From: JBOGEN01 sp050743265
GTDB lineage: Bacteria > Actinomycetota > Actinomycetes > JBOGEN01
NCBI GenBank assembly: GCA_050743265.1
Contig: JBOGEN010000026.1
Coordinates: 1-23,414 of the forward strand
Direction of reading: 5' to 3'
Length of the DNA: 23,414 bases
Each line of letters opens with the position of its first letter. The stretch's first letter is position 1. A program made the translations under genes and the position numbers. The notes under the pieces were generated by a model. The model was not told the DNA's origin and searched no databases. It saw only the letters and a program-made list of their open reading frames with translations. Below, one piece after another: positions 20,998 to 23,414 of the stretch.

Positions 20998-22926
20998 TCA
21001 GTGGTCCGCTAGGCCCGCGGCGTCGACGTCGAGTCCCGCGAGCACGAGGCCGAGACGTGCGCGCCCGTCCGGCGTCACCCGGACGGGGATGCCCCAGTCC
21101 TGCTGGTGGACGTGGCACGCCGGGAACTCGGCACCGCCCGCGGCGTCGCACGACGCCGCCATCGCCGAGACGTGCAGCACGCCCGCGCCGAAGCCGTCCG
21201 CGAGCCGGACCCGCCGCTGCAGCCCCGTGCCCGCGCCGTTCCCCTCCGCCAGCAGACCGGACGGCGAGGACGACACCACCAGCCGGGTCGCCGGCCCCTC
21301 CCGCTCGTCGAGGACCTGCCCGGCCGGCGGGGTGAACACGACCTCGACGTCGAGCTCGCCGGGCGCGATGTCGGTGACCGGGCGCTGCGTCCGGTGCGCG
21401 GCGCCCCGCATCCGGGTGACCTCGGCCGGCAGCCGTGCGCGGGTCAGCCGGTGCGCAGCGGACTCGACCACGACGAGGTGGTCCTCGTCCGCGACCACGG
21501 CCGCCGACGGCTCACGCAGGCCGGTCGCCAGCGTGCTCACCTCACCCGTGGCGGGGTCGTAGCGCCGGATCGCGTCGTTGTACGTGTCGCAGATCGCGAC
21601 CGAGCCGTCCGGCAGCGCCGTCACCCCCAGCGGATGCTGCAGCAGCGCCTCGGCCGCCGGGCCGTCCACGTGCCCGAACTCGAAGAGGCCCTGGCCCACG
21701 GCGGTGCTGAGCACCGGACCGACAGGCTCGGCGCCTGCCTGCTGGGCGTCGTCCGGGCTTGCCTGTTCGGCGTTGTACGGGCCGAGCCTCAGCGCCCGCA
21801 GAGCCGACGTCTCGGAGTCCGCGACCCACAGCGTCATGCCGTCCGGGCTCACCGCGAGGCCGGACGGCTGCGCCAGCCACGCCTCCCGGGCCGGCCCATC
21901 CACCAGTCCCTCGTTGGTCGTCCCGGCCACCACCTCGACGGTGTCGCGCCGCGGGTCGTACGCCCAGATCTGATGGACGCCCGCCATCGCCACGTGTACC
22001 CGGTCGGCGAACCAGGCCACGTCCCACGGGCTGGACAGCGGCACCGTACGCGCCGGCCCTGCCACCGGCGACCCCTGCCACCACTGCTGCCCCGTGCCGG
22101 CGAGCGTCGTCACCTCTCCCGAGTCGAGCCGTACGCCACGCAGGGCGTGGTTCACCGTGTCCGCGACCACGGCGTCCATCCCCACGGCGCGTGCAGCGTG
22201 GTCGGGCAGCAGGCAGACCCCCTGCGGCTCGGCGAAGCGCGCACGCTCGGCGGGTCCGTCGTGGAGGCCGCGAGCGCCGTCGCCGATGCGGCGCAGCACG
22301 GTTTCGCCGTCGGCGTCGAGCACGGCCAGGGAGTGGTGCCGCGTGTCCGACACGAGGTAGGTCCCGTCGTCGCGCGCGACCAGCTTGCCGGGGAAGCGCA
22401 GCGATGTCCGCGGCGCCGGCGGCGGCACATACGGGCCGTCACCGCGCCGCAGCGTCCCTGCCGCCTCGTGCTCGGCGACGAGCTCGGCGAGCAGGCGGTC
22501 GAGCCCGTGCCCGTGCCCCTCGCCGGCGAGCTGGGCTACGACGTACCCCTCGGGATCGACGACGACGAGGGTGGGCCACGCGCGCACGGCGTACTGCGAC
22601 CACGTCGACAGCTCGGGGTCGTCGAGGACGGGGTGGTGCACGCCGTACCGCTCGACGGCGTCGACCAGCGCCTGCGGGTCGGCCTCGTGGACGAACTTCG
22701 GCGAGTGCACGCCCACGACGACGAGCGCGTCGGCGTGCGCCTCCTCGAGCGGCCGCAGCTCGTCCAGGACGTGCAGGCAGTTGACGCAGCAGAACGTCCA
22801 GAAGTCGAGGACGACCACGCGGCCTCGCAGGTCGGACAGCCGCAGGTCGCGTCCACCGGTGTTCAGCCAGGCGCGCCCGGTCAGCTCGGGCGCGCGGACG
22901 CGGGGCCTCCGCGAGGTCGTGCTCAT
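20998..22926 (-). CDS. Thioredoxin-like/NHL-repeat protein (NHLRC2-like)
   Basis: A 642-residue fusion. Residues 10-165 form a thioredoxin-like domain with RVVVLDFWTFCCVNCLHVLD, carrying the redox CxxC (C47-V-N-C50) and an extra Cys just before it, as in NHLRC2 proteins. Residues 185 to about 500 contain NHL-type beta-propeller repeats: LRFPGKLVA, FAEPQGVCLLPD, LSSPWDVAW, LAQPSGLAVSPDG and LQHPLGVTALPDG, each followed by a strand reading like VADT.N. The last 130 residues are beta-rich. No signal peptide is seen, so it is probably cytosolic. The exact role of bacterial NHLRC2-like proteins is not established; a redox or scaffold role is likely. The start is ATG 22924-22926, chosen over an upstream GTG because it removes a low-quality extension. 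It is downstream of the gene at the right edge. Confidence 0.92.
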   Translation of the reverse strand: MSTTSRRPRVRAPELTGRAWLNTGGRDLRLSDLRGRVVVLDFWTFCCVNCLHVLDELRPLEEAHADALVVVGVHSPKFVHEADPQALVDAVERYGVHHPVLDDPELSTWSQYAVRAWPTLVVVDPEGYVVAQLAGEGHGHGLDRLLAELVAEHEAAGTLRRGDGPYVPPPAPRTSLRFPGKLVARDDGTYLVSDTRHHSLAVLDADGETVLRRIGDGARGLHDGPAERARFAEPQGVCLLPDHAARAVGMDAVVADTVNHALRGVRLDSGEVTTLAGTGQQWWQGSPVAGPARTVPLSSPWDVAWFADRVHVAMAGVHQIWAYDPRRDTVEVVAGTTNEGLVDGPAREAWLAQPSGLAVSPDGMTLWVADSETSALRALRLGPYNAEQASPDDAQQAGAEPVGPVLSTAVGQGLFEFGHVDGPAAEALLQHPLGVTALPDGSVAICDTYNDAIRRYDPATGEVSTLATGLREPSAAVVADEDHLVVVESAAHRLTRARLPAEVTRMRGAAHRTQRPVTDIAPGELDVEVVFTPPAGQVLDEREGPATRLVVSSSPSGLLAEGNGAGTGLQRRVRLADGFGAGVLHVSAMAASCDAAGGAEFPACHVHQQDWGIPVRVTPDGRARLGLVLAGLDVDAAGLADH

Positions 22927-23001
22927 GCCCCTAGTCTGACCGGACGCCCGTGGAGCGCGTCCACCGGACATCGGTGACGCCGGTCAGCCGCGACCGCCGG
23001 G

Positions 23002-23414
23002 TCAGGCGTGATCGGAGCCCGGGCCGCCGCTGCCGCCCGGTGGGCGCGCACGACGGGGGACGTAGTTCCAGCTGGGCCCGTCGACCGGCCGGGAGTGCTG
23101 GCCCCGGTCACGGTTGTCGTCGCGGCCCTCGCTGTGACCGTCGCCGCGAGGTTCGTGGCGGTCGGCATCGTGGCGGTCGGCGTCCTGAGGTCGGTCGTGC
23201 GGTTCGTCGGGGCGCTCGGCCGCCGGGCGCACGGGACGCGCGAACGACGGAGGCGGCGGGGGCACCGGCTGCGGGATCGGCCCCGTCGGGGGCGAGGACG
23301 AGGACGGCCCGGTGACGGTCGGCGAGACCACCGGCAGCGACCCGGTCGAGAGACCCACGGGCACCCCCTGACCGGGACGGTGCACGAACGACGGCTCCTG
23401 ACGCTGGCCGGGCC
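23002..23414 (-). CDS. C-terminal part of a low-complexity protein, runs off the right edge
   Basis: The minus-strand frame is open to the window end, so the start lies outside. The visible 137 or so residues are rich in Pro, Ser, Thr and Gly (VSPTVTGPSSSSPPTGPIPQ, a polyproline run) and then in His, Asp and Arg with repeating DRHDADRHEPRGD-type units, ending RRARPPGGSGGPGSDHA. No domain is recognisable. Such tails occur on actinobacterial membrane or cell-envelope proteins, which cannot be decided from this part. An in-frame GTG at 23383-23385 could be taken for a start, but the coding-like sequence continues upstream of it. It lies 75 bases before the thioredoxin-NHL gene in the same direction. 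Confidence 0.55.
   Translation of the reverse strand, partial: PGQRQEPSFVHRPGQGVPVGLSTGSLPVVSPTVTGPSSSSPPTGPIPQPVPPPPPSFARPVRPAAERPDEPHDRPQDADRHDADRHEPRGDGHSEGRDDNRDRGQHSRPVDGPSWNYVPRRARPPGGSGGPGSDHA

Noticed and set aside
21106..22977. Long plus-strand open frame (623 codons) opposite the thioredoxin-NHL gene
   Set aside because: An Arg/His/Val-rich translation without domains; the minus strand has clear CxxC and NHL repeats.
1..23414. CRISPR arrays, rRNA genes, complete tRNA genes
   Set aside because: No regularly spaced direct repeats and no rRNA-like sequence were seen. The only tRNA-like sequence is the 3' half at 5091-5135.

Overview
The window is bacterial, with very high G+C, GC-rich third codon positions and GTG/TTG starts. 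It looks like a chromosomal segment of an actinomycete. Supporting this are a mycothiol-dependent maleylpyruvate isomerase-type enzyme, a FadE5-like acyl-CoA dehydrogenase of about 612 residues, a DUF6458-type small membrane protein, and relics of an actinomycete integrative element (RepSA-type initiator, tyrosine integrase, tRNA-Gly attachment core). The genus cannot be named from sequence alone.

Left part (1-5452), accessory DNA. A RepSA-type replication initiator cut off after about 117 codons (minus strand) is followed by a compact sulfur-stress cluster on the plus strand: a CstR-like CsoR-family repressor, a DUF302 protein, a single-domain rhodanese (TTG start) and a metallo-beta-lactamase protein with two rhodanese-like domains. 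The repressor gene and the MBL-rhodanese gene are each preceded by the same TACCC-N4-GGGTA inverted repeat, so the cluster carries its own probable operators. A further reading frame, probably another rhodanese, is cut after about 20 codons by a complete ISL3-family insertion sequence (3407-4851). Beyond it lie the 3' half of a tRNA-Gly, which I read as an integrase attachment core, and a decayed integrase C-terminus with an in-frame stop and no catalytic tyrosine. The block is a degraded, mosaic integrative element carrying a sulfide/persulfide detoxification cargo.

Middle part (5478-9432) holds small membrane or signalling proteins. They include a four-helix membrane protein, a TIR protein with receptor-like architecture (cytosolic TIR, one membrane helix, exported beta-rich domain) and, divergent from it, a DUF4231/SLATT-type two-helix membrane protein. 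TIR and SLATT are both known parts of nucleotide-signalling immunity, so this pair is the best candidate here for an undescribed system. A bacterial PH-domain protein and an unrecognised 117-residue protein follow.

Right part (9464-23414) resembles an ordinary chromosome: a PhnB-like VOC protein; a TetR regulator overlapping an SMR efflux gene behind a perfect 22-bp operator; a DUF6345-like protein with a clan-CD-style His-Gly/Cys pair; an MMPL transporter; an MDMPI-type enzyme; the FadE5-like dehydrogenase; a DUF6458 protein; a secreted M28 aminopeptidase with a PA domain; a proline-rich small membrane protein; a thioredoxin-NHL protein; and the C-terminal part of a low-complexity protein running off the right edge. 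Several strong hairpins mark gene ends.
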